From Maribellus luteus (lineage in GTDB: Bacteria > Bacteroidota > Bacteroidia > Bacteroidales > Prolixibacteraceae): 64,000 bases of DNA. The DNA is taken from positions 372,001 through 436,000 of the forward strand of contig NZ_QWGR01000002.1 of the NCBI RefSeq assembly GCF_003576475.1. The letters run 5' to 3'. The notes under the pieces are model-generated. The model saw only the letters and a list, made by a program, of their open reading frames with translations. It searched no databases and was not told where the DNA came from. Position 1 is the first letter of the stretch. Every line of letters begins with the position of its first letter. Positions 18,579 through 27,264 of the stretch are shown in pieces. Made by a program: the position numbers and the translations under genes.

Positions 18579-19895
18579 ATGACGAAATCAGTTTGTTTGT
18601 TTTTTCAGGTCCATCAGCCGTTCAGGCACCGGCGCTACCGGTTCTTTGATATCGGTAACGACCACTATTATTACGACGATTATTCAAACGATACGATAAT
18701 GCGGAAAATAGCCGACAAGTGCTATTTGCCCGCCAATAAACTCATCCTCGATCTGATCGACCGGATGGAAGGAAAATTTAAGGTCGCCTTTTCGATTACC
18801 GGAACTGCACTGGAGCAGTTTGAATTGTATGCGCCCGAAGTGATCGATTCGTTTAAAAAACTGGCAAAAACCGGTTGTGTCGAGTTCTTATCGGAGACCT
18901 ACTCGCATTCGTTGTCATCGCTGAAAAATCCCGGGATTTTTAAAGAGCAGATTCGTTTGCACGACGAGCGTATATTTGGTTTGTTCGGACAAAAACCGCG
19001 TATTTTTCGGAATACCGAGATGATTTATTCGGATGAGATCGGTGCCGAAATTGCGGGCATGGGTTTTTTGGGCGTACTTACTGAGGGGGCAAAGCAGGTG
19101 CTGGGATGGAAGAGCCCCAATTTCCTGTACGTGAATGCGATTAACCCGCGTCTAAAGGTATTGATGCGCAACTTTAAACTCAGCGACGACATTGCCTTTC
19201 GTTTTTCCAACGGAAACTGGTCGGAGCATCCTTTAACGGCCGATAAGTTTATCGGGTGGCTCGAACGTTTGGAGGAGAAAGAAGAAGTGGTGAATTTATT
19301 TCTGAGTTATGAATCGTTGGGAGAGCGGCAAGCTGAAGAAAGTGGAATTTTCAAATTTCTGGAAAGTTTTGTTGCGAAAGTTTCGGTAAATCCGCACTTG
19401 CAATTTGCTACGCCCACCCAGGTGGTTGAGCAGTTGCAGCCTGTTTCTGCGGTTCATGTGCCCGAAGCTATTTCCTGGGCCGACGAGGAAAGAGATCTGA
19501 CCGCCTGGCTGGGAAATAATCTTCAGAAAGAGGCTTTCAACAAGCTTTACGAGTTGGGAAAACGAATGCAGCGTTGTACGGATGCTGACCTGGTTAAAGA
19601 CTGGAACTACCTGCAGGAGAGCGACCATTTTTACTATATGTCAACTAAACATTCTTCCGATGGACGTGTTAATCGGTCAGAAAATCCTTTTGATTCGCCG
19701 TATGGGGCCTTCATCAATTACATGAACATCCTGAGTGATTTTAAGATCAGGCTGAATGCAGTGGTTCCGGAGAATGAGACAGAGAGTGAAATCGCAATTC
19801 TTCAGCGCATTATCGAGGAGAAGGATGAAAAACTGAAAAAGCTGGAAGCCGATTTGCGCCGTCTTCAAAAAACAGGAAAACAAAAACGGCACTGA
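18579..19895 (+). CDS. GH57 alpha-amylase-like protein lacking the usual acid/base Asp
   Basis: A 438-residue GH57-family protein. The family motifs are present: FQVHQPFRH at residues 8-16 and FRNTEMIY, in which E147 occupies the nucleophile position. In the fourth motif active GH57 enzymes have an Asp before the Y-E-T/S-x-G segment. Here the codon at 19305-19307 is AGT, giving S243 in NLFLSYESLGERQ. GH57 amylase-like homologues missing one or both catalytic residues are known from Bacteroidota. The protein ends in a charged helical tail rich in Lys/Glu (about 405-438), probably a coiled coil. No signal peptide is seen. Its place between synthase and phosphorylase suggests a glycogen-binding, regulatory or altered catalytic role. 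Confidence 0.88.
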   Translation: MTKSVCLFFQVHQPFRHRRYRFFDIGNDHYYYDDYSNDTIMRKIADKCYLPANKLILDLIDRMEGKFKVAFSITGTALEQFELYAPEVIDSFKKLAKTGCVEFLSETYSHSLSSLKNPGIFKEQIRLHDERIFGLFGQKPRIFRNTEMIYSDEIGAEIAGMGFLGVLTEGAKQVLGWKSPNFLYVNAINPRLKVLMRNFKLSDDIAFRFSNGNWSEHPLTADKFIGWLERLEEKEEVVNLFLSYESLGERQAEESGIFKFLESFVAKVSVNPHLQFATPTQVVEQLQPVSAVHVPEAISWADEERDLTAWLGNNLQKEAFNKLYELGKRMQRCTDADLVKDWNYLQESDHFYYMSTKHSSDGRVNRSENPFDSPYGAFINYMNILSDFKIRLNAVVPENETESEIAILQRIIEEKDEKLKKLEADLRRLQKTGKQKRH

Positions 19896-19971
19896 AAATA
19901 GCTGATGTAGCCCGCATGTTAAATTCGATGTTTTTAATTGCCTGGGAAACAGCTGGTAAAAACGGAACAGC

Positions 19972-19979
19972 TATTTTTG
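19972..19979 (+). promoter_or_regulatory. -7 promoter element TATTTTTG before the phosphorylase gene
   Basis: An exact TAnnTTTG match 102 bp before the phosphorylase ATG. It sits in a short inverted repeat: TGGTAAAAA at 19954-19962 with TTTTTGCCA at 19974-19982. No -33 match was found at the usual spacing. Confidence 0.35.
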
Positions 19980-20081
19980 CCACGCATTAGGGGGTTATTA
20001 TATCACTGATAATTACTGATAAATGAAATGGCAGGGAGTACGAAGCTTGCCTGCGTAAGGGACAAATATAAAATTTAAGAA

Positions 20082-22658
20082 ATGGAGACAAACAAAGTAC
20101 GATATATTCAAACACCGGTAATAGAAGAACCGGTTTGGAAAAAAATCAGTGTAGAATCTGATTTGCCAACAGACCTTGAGCCATTGAGAGTGCTGTCGAA
20201 AAACCTGTGGTGGGTTTGGAACACCGAAGCTCGTGAGCTTTTTCGTTATGTGGATGCTAAAATCTGGGAAGAATGCGAACATAACCCGATCGTTCTGCTG
20301 GATAAAGTGAGTTACAACCAGTTGAAGGAACTGACCAAAGATGAGGAGTTTCTGGCAAGAATGCATCGTGTGTATGCCGATTTCAATGCATACCTGGAAG
20401 CAAGGAAAGAGCTGGGTGGTCCTGAAGTGGCTTATTTTAGTATGGAATACGGCTTGCACGACAGCTTGAAAATTTTCTCAGGAGGTTTGGGAATCCTGGC
20501 TGGCGACTATTTGAAAGAAGCCAGTGACTCGAAAGTAAACCTGGTGGCAGTGGGGCTGCTGTACCGGTATGGATATTTCAAACAGACGCTTAATCTGCAC
20601 GGAGAGCAGATGGCGAACTACGATGCGCAGCAATTCACAAAAATACCGGTTCGGCCGGCCATTGATAAAGACGGCAACTGGGTAACCATTGAGGTGGAAT
20701 ACCCCGGGAGAAACCTGGTAGCACATGTTTGGCAGGTAAATGTTGGCTCGGTAAAACTTTATTTACTGGATGCCGACCACGAAGGGAACAGCGATCAGGA
20801 CCGTTTTGTTACGCATCATTTGTATGGCGGCGACAACGAAAACCGCCTGAAACAGGAAATGTTGCTTGGGCTTGGTGGTATCAAAGCGCTGAAGAAATTG
20901 GGTTATCAGTCGGATATTTACCATTGCAACGAAGGACATGCGGCCTTTATTGGTCTCGAAAGAATTATGGGACTGATCAGCGAACAGGGATTGACCTTTG
21001 CCGAAGCGAAGGAAGTGGTAACGGCTTCTACCGTATTTACCACCCATACGCCGGTACCTGCAGGGCACGATTCGTTCCACAACGACATGTTTCGTCATTA
21101 CATGAACAGCTTCCCCGAAAAACTCGGCTTAAGCTGGGAAGAGTTCGATTTACTGGGAAAAGCCAATCCGCAGGAAGATCATTTTAATATGAGTTACCTG
21201 GCTTGCAACCTTTCGCAGGGAATCAACGGGGTGAGCATGTTGCACGGCGATGTGAGTAAAGAGGTGCTGAAAAATCTCTACAAGGGTTACCTGGTTGATG
21301 AACTTGAAATTGGCTATGTAACCAATGGTGTTCACTATCCTTCGTGGACGGCTCCGGAGTGGAAAGCACTTCATAAAAAATATTTTGGGAACGACTTTCC
21401 GGGAAATCAGCTCGATTTCGATGTCTGGAAAAACATATACAATGCCCCGGACAGCGAGATATGGGAACTGCGTAAAACATTGCGTTTGAAAATGATCAAT
21501 TACATCAAGCAGCGTTTTGCCAGCAACTGGATCAAGCGGCACGAAAACCCGAAAATTATTACGGAGGTGATGGGAAAACTCAATCCCAACGTGCTGACAA
21601 TTGGCTTTGCCCGCCGCTTTGCGACTTACAAACGTGCGCATCTTTTGTTCCGTAATTTGGATCGTTTGGCCAGGATTGTTAACAATCCGGAGAGACCGGT
21701 ACAGTTCATCTTTGCCGGAAAAGCGCACCCTGCAGATAAAGCTGGTCAGGACCTGATCAAAAACATTGTGGAAGTTTCAAAACGTCCGGAATTCAGAGGC
21801 AAGATCTTGTTTGTTCAGAACTACGATATTAACCTGGCGAAAATGTTGCTTCAGGGAGTGGATGTGTGGATGAATACGCCAACCCGTCCGTTGGAAGCTT
21901 CGGGTACCAGTGGGGAAAAAGGAGTGATGAACGGAACACTGCACTTCTCGGTACTTGACGGCTGGTGGGTGGAAGGTTACCGTAAAAACGCGGGCTGGGC
22001 TTTGTCGGCCGAGCGTTCTTATGATGTACAGGATTTCCAGGATGAGCTGGATGCTGAAACCATCTACAATATTCTGGAAGAAGAAGTGGTGCCTGCGTTC
22101 TACAACCGGAACCACGAAGATGTGCCGGAGAAATGGGTGGGTTTTGTAAAAAATACCATCTCTCAGGTGGCGCCTAATTTTACTACCGGTCGCATGATCA
22201 AAGATTACCAGGACCGCTATTACAATCCGCAATTTGAACGTTCATCGAAAGTTAACGCCGATGGGTTTAAACTGGCCAAAGAACTGGCTGCGTGGAAAGC
22301 CTATGTCAGCTCGAAATGGGACGGGATTAAAGTCATCAACCAGGATATGATTGAAGGCTTTACCAACAAATTGATAATGGGTCGCGAATACCCGGTTTAT
22401 GTAAAAGTGGATTTGAACGGTCTTACCGCTAAAGAAGTTGGTTTGGAACTGATCATTACCGAAGAAGGTGAAAATGGCGGGCTTGAAATGTTCGATGCCT
22501 GGGAGTTTGAACCGGAAGATTGCAGCAATAATATCTGCACATACAGATACGTGGTTCGCCCGGATCATCCGGGGGCATTTAATTACAGCTTCAGGCTGTT
22601 CCCGAAAAACGAGAACCTGCCACACCGCCAGGATTTTAAATACCTGAAATGGTTATAA
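20082..22658 (+). CDS. glgP: Alpha-glucan (glycogen) phosphorylase
   Basis: An 858-residue GT35 phosphorylase of the GlgP family found in bacteria and archaea, releasing glucose-1-phosphate from alpha-1,4 glucans. Supporting motifs are VAYFSMEYGLHDSLKIFSGG near residue 110, HCNEGHAAFIGLERI near 285, TTHTPVPAGHD near 325, and the PLP-lysine region ASGTSGEKGVMNGTLHFS near 610, where the canonical Met before Lys is replaced by Glu. The length fits the family. The C-terminus (about 770-858) looks like a small beta domain ending HRQDFKYLKWL. It closes the glycogen cluster and is followed by a strong terminator. Confidence 0.93.
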   Translation: METNKVRYIQTPVIEEPVWKKISVESDLPTDLEPLRVLSKNLWWVWNTEARELFRYVDAKIWEECEHNPIVLLDKVSYNQLKELTKDEEFLARMHRVYADFNAYLEARKELGGPEVAYFSMEYGLHDSLKIFSGGLGILAGDYLKEASDSKVNLVAVGLLYRYGYFKQTLNLHGEQMANYDAQQFTKIPVRPAIDKDGNWVTIEVEYPGRNLVAHVWQVNVGSVKLYLLDADHEGNSDQDRFVTHHLYGGDNENRLKQEMLLGLGGIKALKKLGYQSDIYHCNEGHAAFIGLERIMGLISEQGLTFAEAKEVVTASTVFTTHTPVPAGHDSFHNDMFRHYMNSFPEKLGLSWEEFDLLGKANPQEDHFNMSYLACNLSQGINGVSMLHGDVSKEVLKNLYKGYLVDELEIGYVTNGVHYPSWTAPEWKALHKKYFGNDFPGNQLDFDVWKNIYNAPDSEIWELRKTLRLKMINYIKQRFASNWIKRHENPKIITEVMGKLNPNVLTIGFARRFATYKRAHLLFRNLDRLARIVNNPERPVQFIFAGKAHPADKAGQDLIKNIVEVSKRPEFRGKILFVQNYDINLAKMLLQGVDVWMNTPTRPLEASGTSGEKGVMNGTLHFSVLDGWWVEGYRKNAGWALSAERSYDVQDFQDELDAETIYNILEEEVVPAFYNRNHEDVPEKWVGFVKNTISQVAPNFTTGRMIKDYQDRYYNPQFERSSKVNADGFKLAKELAAWKAYVSSKWDGIKVINQDMIEGFTNKLIMGREYPVYVKVDLNGLTAKEVGLELIITEEGENGGLEMFDAWEFEPEDCSNNICTYRYVVRPDHPGAFNYSFRLFPKNENLPHRQDFKYLKWL

Positions 22659-22677
22659 TACGTGAACAATAGAATAC

Positions 22678-22707
22678 AAAAGGTGCTTTCGGGCACCTTT
22701 TTTTATG
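22678..22707 (+). terminator. Rho-independent terminator after the phosphorylase gene
   Basis: AAAAGGTGC (22678-22686) pairs with GCACCTTTT (22693-22701) around a 6-nt loop, and a T-run follows. It lies 20 bp after the phosphorylase stop codon. The rest of the gap to 22990 holds no recognisable gene. Confidence 0.85.
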
Positions 22708-22893
22708 CATTTACAGAACTGAACCTGCTTCTGAAACCCGGAAACGGAGGGTGAGTATCGACATTTGTTTTAGGCCGAAGTGGTGCCACCTGCTGCGCGT
22801 TTGGTGAATTTTATGTAAACTTTAGATCGGAATGTTATTTTCGTGAACGGAGGATATACCGAACTGAATCTTTTTTCATTAGCTTCAAACTGT

Positions 22894-22901
22894 TATTTTT
22901 G
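22894..22901 (+). promoter_or_regulatory. -7 promoter element TATTTTTG before the XRE-cupin gene
   Basis: An exact TAnnTTTG match 90 bp before the ATG at 22991, with a TTTTTTC stretch 16 bp upstream as a weak -33 candidate. It would start the regulator and acyl-CoA ligase transcript. Confidence 0.4.
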
Positions 22902-22990
22902 CACGGATAATAAAACGATCATGAAAGAACCGGTTGAATTCGGTTTTATTTCACTGATATAAATACGGTTCCCGGTAAATAGATCAAACC

Positions 22991-23566
22991 ATGAAGAATC
23001 AAAAAAAAATCGGAAAGAAAATAAAAGCATTTCGCGAGTTCCGTAAAATCTCGCGCGAAGATCTGGCTTTGAAAGCGAACCTGGATGAGGGTCAACTTGA
23101 GGCGATTGAGGAAAAAGGAAGTGTTCCTTCGCTGGGACATCTTATAAAAATATCAAGAGCCTTGGGAGTACGAATCGGTACCTTTCTGGATGATCAGGAA
23201 AAAATTGGTCCGGCGGTTGTAAAAGCCGGCGAAGAAAAAGCAAGCTTTAGTTTTTCAACCAAAGATGCTACCCCGCGCGAACACCTGAATTTCTTCTCGC
23301 TCGCGCAGGCAAAAGCCGACCGCCACATGGAGCCTTTTGTGGTGGAAATTGAACCCAGTAACGAGTCGGACTATAAATTGTCGTCGCACGAGGGCGAAGA
23401 ATTTATTTTTGTAATGGAAGGAAGCGTGGAGATTAACTACGGAAAAGATCTTTACCAACTGGAAAAAGGAGACAGCATATACCTGGATTCCATTGTTGCG
23501 CATAACATTCATGCTGCCGCCAACCAAAAAGCAAAGTTACTGGCCGTTATTTACACGCCTGTTTAA
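22991..23566 (+). CDS. XRE-family regulator with C-terminal cupin domain
   Basis: A 191-residue transcription factor. Residues 10-65 form an XRE-type helix-turn-helix (IGKKIKAFREFRKISREDLA through SLGHLIKISRALGVRIG). Residues about 115-190 form a cupin barrel (SSHEGEEFIFVMEGSVEINYG, then LEKGDSIYLDSIVAHNIHA), which usually senses a small ligand. The stop codon is 17 bp before the acyl-CoA ligase start, so the pair is probably an operon and the regulator likely controls it in response to a fatty-acid-like ligand. That specificity is inferred only from the neighbour. Confidence 0.9.
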   Translation: MKNQKKIGKKIKAFREFRKISREDLALKANLDEGQLEAIEEKGSVPSLGHLIKISRALGVRIGTFLDDQEKIGPAVVKAGEEKASFSFSTKDATPREHLNFFSLAQAKADRHMEPFVVEIEPSNESDYKLSSHEGEEFIFVMEGSVEINYGKDLYQLEKGDSIYLDSIVAHNIHAAANQKAKLLAVIYTPV

Positions 23567-23583
23567 ATTAAAAATCAGCCAAC

Positions 23584-25236
23584 ATGCAGCTACTCGATTA
23601 TACACTGGGCCAGATGCTGGAAAAATGGGCCTATGAAACTCCCGACCATGATTTTATTGTATACCCGGATCGCGACCTGCGTTTTTCGTACAAGCAGTTT
23701 AACGACCGTGTAGATCAGTTGGCCAAAGGCCTGCTGTTTATTGGTATTCGTCCGGGGGACAAAGTGGGTATCTGGGCTAAAAATGTACCCGACTGGACAA
23801 CCCTGATGTTTGCCACGGCAAAAATAGGAGCCGTTTTGGTGACCATTAATACCAATTACAAGCTGTCGGAGATCGAGTACATTCTGCACAACGCTGACCT
23901 GCATTCACTCTTCCTGGTAGACGGCTACCGCGACAGTGATTATGTGCAAATGATTTTTGATTTGGTTCCCGAGTTAAAGACTCAGGCGCGTGGCGAGCTT
24001 CGCAGCGAAAAGTTTCCAAAACTGCGTAACGTTGGTTTTGTGGGGCAGCAGAAACACCGGGGGATGTACAACACCTCAGAACTTATTCTTCTCGGAAATC
24101 ACATCGACGACCTCGAGCTGGAAAGTGTAAAAGAAACGGTTGCCTGTCACGATGTGGTGAACATGCAATATACTTCGGGTACCACCGGATTTCCGAAAGG
24201 AGTGATGTTGTCGCACCATAATATTCTGAACAATGGATTTGCAACGGGCGAGTGTATGAAATATACGCAAAAGGACCGGCTGCTGGTGTGTGTACCACTC
24301 TTTCATTGTTTTGGATGTGTACTGGCGGTTTGTTCCATTGTTACACACGGAGCTACTCTGGTTTTTACCGAAGATTTTGATCCGTTGATGGTATTGGCTT
24401 CTGTTCAGAAAGAAAAGTGTACCGCATTGTACGGTGTTCCTACCATGTTTATTGCCGAGTTAAATCACCCGATGTTTGATATGTTCGACCTCTCGTCGTT
24501 GCGCACGGGGATTATGGCGGGTGCACTTTGCCCGATTGAAACCATGCGGCAAGTGATGGAAAAGATGAACATGAAAGATGTTATCGTGGTGTATGGTCTT
24601 ACGGAATCTTCTCCGGGAATGACTGCAACACGGACACACAATTCGCCTGAGGTACGTGCCACTACTGTTGGTTTTGAATACCCCAACGTGGAAGTGAAGA
24701 TTGTAAATCCCGAAACCGGGAAACTTTGCCGGACCGGAGAGCAGGGCGAAATTTGCTGCCGCGGCTACAATGTAATGAAAGGATATTATAACAATCCGGA
24801 AGCCACTGCAAGTGTTATTGATGCGGAAGGGTGGCTGCATTCGGGCGATCTGGCAGTGAAAACAGAAGATGGCTTTTACCGGATCACCGGACGAATCAAG
24901 GATATGATCATCCGGGGTGGAGAGAATATTTACCCACGCGAAATTGAAAACTATTTGTTTCAGATCCCTCAGATTGAAGCGGTGGAAGTTGCCGGAGTGC
25001 CCAGCAAAAAATACGGAGAGGAAGTGGGGGCTTTTATTAAAGTAAAAGCAGGCCAGCAGCTGACCGAGGAAGAAGTGGTTGACTTCTGCCGGGGAAAGAT
25101 CGCACGTTTTAAGATTCCCCGTTATATCTTTTTTGTTGAAGAGTTTCCGATGACCGCCAGCGGTAAAATCCAAAAATATAAGTTAAGTGAGTTGTCGCTG
25201 GAATTGTGCAAAAAGAAAGGAATAGACATTATTTAG
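23584..25236 (+). CDS. AMP-binding acyl-CoA synthetase
   Basis: A 550-residue adenylate-forming enzyme of the acyl-CoA synthetase family, which activates a carboxylic acid with ATP and CoA. The P-loop-like motif [18 protein letters not shown] starts at residue 196. [11 protein letters not shown] near 338, [21 protein letters not shown] near 420-440 and the catalytic C-terminal lysine K528 in [11 protein letters not shown] are all present. The overall pattern ([35 protein letters not shown]) is that of medium/long-chain fatty acid ligases. The exact acid cannot be read. It is co-directional with, and 17 bp from, the XRE-cupin regulator. Confidence 0.92.
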   Translation: MQLLDYTLGQMLEKWAYETPDHDFIVYPDRDLRFSYKQFNDRVDQLAKGLLFIGIRPGDKVGIWAKNVPDWTTLMFATAKIGAVLVTINTNYKLSEIEYILHNADLHSLFLVDGYRDSDYVQMIFDLVPELKTQARGELRSEKFPKLRNVGFVGQQKHRGMYNTSELILLGNHIDDLELESVKETVACHDVVNMQYTSGTTGFPKGVMLSHHNILNNGFATGECMKYTQKDRLLVCVPLFHCFGCVLAVCSIVTHGATLVFTEDFDPLMVLASVQKEKCTALYGVPTMFIAELNHPMFDMFDLSSLRTGIMAGALCPIETMRQVMEKMNMKDVIVVYGLTESSPGMTATRTHNSPEVRATTVGFEYPNVEVKIVNPETGKLCRTGEQGEICCRGYNVMKGYYNNPEATASVIDAEGWLHSGDLAVKTEDGFYRITGRIKDMIIRGGENIYPREIENYLFQIPQIEAVEVAGVPSKKYGEEVGAFIKVKAGQQLTEEEVVDFCRGKIARFKIPRYIFFVEEFPMTASGKIQKYKLSELSLELCKKKGIDII

Positions 25237-25451
25237 ATTTTGACCTCTGTTCGAACACAGAAAACGGCCTTTATGGCGCTGTTATTGGGCTAAAATAATT
25301 ATGTTTATGATTCGATTGAGTCAACGGGGTTTATCCCAGCGAAGTGTCATTAATACCCAAATCTGATATTGCTCATATTTTTCAGAAGTAAAAAATAACA
25401 TCTTCGTTTACTGTTAGTTAAAGATACTCTTAAAAAACGCTTGATATTGAG

Positions 25452-25528
25452 TACTATTATTGCGAAGGGTAATAGTATGAAGACACCCTGAGTGTCGGGC
25501 CGGCTGCCGGAAGACAGCCGGCTTTTTT
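25452..25528 (+). ncRNA. Candidate small structured RNA: three hairpins ending in a terminator
   Basis: Three hairpins stand in a row in the 345-bp gap before pyrH. TACTATTA/TAATAGTA (25452-25459/25470-25477) is a perfect 8-bp stem, GACAC/GTGTC (25482-25486/25492-25496) is a 5-bp stem, and GCCGGCTG/CAGCCGGC (25499-25506/25515-25522) is a perfect 8-bp GC-rich stem followed by TTTTTT. The last is a textbook terminator, yet it lies more than 260 bp after the nearest plus-strand gene and just before the pyrH promoter. A short independent RNA is therefore plausible. It could instead be only the distal terminator of the acyl-CoA ligase transcript. No convincing promoter was found, and the rest of 25237-25451 shows no gene. 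Confidence 0.4.
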
Positions 25529-25559
25529 GTGTCAGAAAAGGAAAAGTATTTTAACTTTG
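25526..25559 (+). promoter_or_regulatory. pyrH promoter overlapping the upstream terminator T-run
   Basis: TAACTTTG (25552-25559) matches TAnnTTTG exactly. TTTG at 25526-25529, inside the terminator T-run, sits 22 bp upstream as the -33 element. The predicted transcript starts about 15 nt before the pyrH ATG at 25582. Confidence 0.6.
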
Positions 25560-25581
25560 TCGGGCAATTAAAATAAAACTC

Positions 25582-26292
25582 ATGGCGAAATACAAACGCA
25601 TCCTTTTAAAGCTGAGTGGAGAATCACTGATGGGAGATCAGCAATACGGAATTGATCAAATCCGCTTAAATGATTACGCAGAGCAGATAGCCGCTTTGGT
25701 AAAGAGTGGAGTAGAGGTAGGTATTGTAATTGGAGGCGGAAACATATTTCGTGGTTTAAGCGGAGCTGCCAAAGGGTTTGATCGGGTAAAAGGCGATCAG
25801 ATGGGAATGCTGGCTACGGTAATTAATAGCCTGGCGTTAAACTCTGCATTAATAAATGGCGGAGTCCGGTCCAGGGTGATGACTGCTATTCGCATGGAGC
25901 CTGTAGGCGAGTACTATTCAAAGGAAAAAGCGGTTGATGCATTGGCAAAAGGTGAAGTTGTCATTATATCGGGAGGAACGGGAAATCCGTATTTTACCAC
26001 CGATACAGCCAGCGCTTTAAGAGGAATTGAGATTGAAGCGAATGTTATGTTAAAAGGTACCCGGGTAGATGGAATTTATTCGGCCGATCCGGAAAAAGAT
26101 GCTTCAGCAACCAAATTCGAGAGCATCACTTTTGACGAGATCTATGCGCGCAATTTGCGAATAATGGATTTGACCGCTACAACTTTGTGTAAGGAAAACA
26201 ATTTGCCTATCCTGGTTTTTAATATGGATCAAAAAGGTAATTTGCAAAGAGTTATGAATGGGGAACCAATTGGAACGATTGTGCATAACTGA
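25582..26292 (+). CDS. pyrH: UMP kinase
   Basis: A 236-residue bacterial UMP kinase that phosphorylates UMP to UDP with ATP, an essential pyrimidine step. KLSGESLMG (residues 9-17), IGGGNIFRG (about 52-60), MGMLATVINSLAL, ISGGTGNPYFTTDTA and VDGIYSADPEKD are all diagnostic of the amino-acid-kinase-fold PyrH. The length is normal. It is followed after 107 bp by frr, a very common neighbour. Confidence 0.97.
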   Translation: MAKYKRILLKLSGESLMGDQQYGIDQIRLNDYAEQIAALVKSGVEVGIVIGGGNIFRGLSGAAKGFDRVKGDQMGMLATVINSLALNSALINGGVRSRVMTAIRMEPVGEYYSKEKAVDALAKGEVVIISGGTGNPYFTTDTASALRGIEIEANVMLKGTRVDGIYSADPEKDASATKFESITFDEIYARNLRIMDLTATTLCKENNLPILVFNMDQKGNLQRVMNGEPIGTIVHN

Positions 26293-26354
26293 TCCGGGTT
26301 TATTTGAATTGGGAATAAATTATTTAAAAAATTTTCACGTTTATATATTTTTTC

Positions 26355-26362
26355 TATATTTG
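26355..26362 (+). promoter_or_regulatory. -7 promoter element TATATTTG before frr
   Basis: An exact TAnnTTTG match in the pyrH-frr gap, 37 bp before the frr start, with a TTTTC candidate -33 element 18 bp upstream. It suggests frr has its own promoter as well as any readthrough from pyrH. Confidence 0.45.
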
Positions 26363-26399
26363 CTAACAATCCACGGTTGGTAATACAGTGTTTTAACTA

Positions 26400-26963
26400 A
26401 TGCAAGAGGAAGTAGATTTCGTTTTAGACGTCTGTAAAGAGAAGATGGAGGGAGCAGTTGGGCACCTCGAAAAGGAGTTGGTTCACATTAGAGCAGGAAA
26501 AGCTTCACCAACCATGTTGGATGGCGTTCATGTAGAATATTATGGAAGTTTGGTACCGCTAAGTCAGGTATCAAATGTGAGTACACCTGATGCAAGGACC
26601 ATTGCCATTCAACCTTGGGAAAAGAAATTAATTTCTGAAATTGAAAAGGCAATTATGGCAGCCAATTTGGGTTTTAATCCGGATAACAACGGAGAGATTA
26701 TTCGAATTAACATTCCTGTTTTGACGGAAGAGAGAAGGAGAGGCTTGGTAAAACAGGCGCATCAGGAAGGTGAAAATGCCAAGATCAGTGTACGGTCAGC
26801 AAGAAAAGATGCTAACGACAGCTTGAAAAAATTGCAAAAAGACGGTTTGTCGGAAGATATCCAAAAGGATGCCGAGGCAGATGTACAAAAAATGACTGAC
26901 AACTATTCGAAGAAGATCGATTCTTTAGTGGAAGCTAAAGAAAAAGATATAATGACTATTTAA
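26400..26963 (+). CDS. frr: Ribosome recycling factor
   Basis: A 187-residue ribosome recycling factor, which with EF-G splits post-termination ribosomes. The family core is clear: HIRAGKASPTMLDGVHVEYYG, LSQVSNVSTPDARTIAIQPW, NNGEIIRINIPVLTEERRRG and SVRSARKDANDSLKK. The length equals the family norm. The ATG at 26400 follows a TAA without a Shine-Dalgarno, as usual in this phylum. A strong terminator lies 55 bp after the stop. Confidence 0.97.
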   Translation: MQEEVDFVLDVCKEKMEGAVGHLEKELVHIRAGKASPTMLDGVHVEYYGSLVPLSQVSNVSTPDARTIAIQPWEKKLISEIEKAIMAANLGFNPDNNGEIIRINIPVLTEERRRGLVKQAHQEGENAKISVRSARKDANDSLKKLQKDGLSEDIQKDAEADVQKMTDNYSKKIDSLVEAKEKDIMTI

Positions 26964-27017
26964 TTGTTTCTAGTTTTCTGTTTTCTGAACATTGTTTAAT
27001 TGTTTTCATGGCTTTGA

Positions 27018-27046
27018 GGCAGCTTGTAGAAGCTGCCTTTTTTTTT
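27018..27046 (+). terminator. Rho-independent terminator after frr
   Basis: GGCAGCTT (27018-27025) and AAGCTGCC (27030-27037) form a perfect 8-bp stem with a GTAG loop followed by nine T. It marks the left border of the minus-strand PUL. Confidence 0.92.
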
Positions 27047-27096
27047 GCCCTTTTTTATCGTGGAATTTGTTAACTGAAGCCTACCTCGGGATCAGT

Positions 27097-27252
27097 TCAA
27101 AAATCAGGTGGAGTGAATTGTTCATGCATAGATTTTAGCCACGTTAAACCAAAAGTGTATGGGAACCATTTATCAAAAGGTCCCAGTTGATCTGCAATTA
27201 TTTTAAACTTATGTCTGTTCCATGGCATAACTAAATTTCGCCAGCGATTGGC
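27097..27252 (-). pseudogene. Short open frame after GH31, probably the 3' relic of a lost gene
   Basis: After the GH31 stop, in the same frame and beyond a second stop (27253-27255), 51 codons read as a convincing protein end. Pieces include NRWRNLVMPWNRHKF, ADQLGPFDKWFPYTFG and LKSMHEQFTPPDF, rich in Trp, Phe and Pro. An ATG at 27228 would give a 43-residue peptide. The composition looks like the C-terminus of a larger enzyme whose body has been deleted, but I do not recognise the family. It could also be a genuine small gene. Confidence 0.45.
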
Positions 27253-27264
27253 CTAAAACCACCT

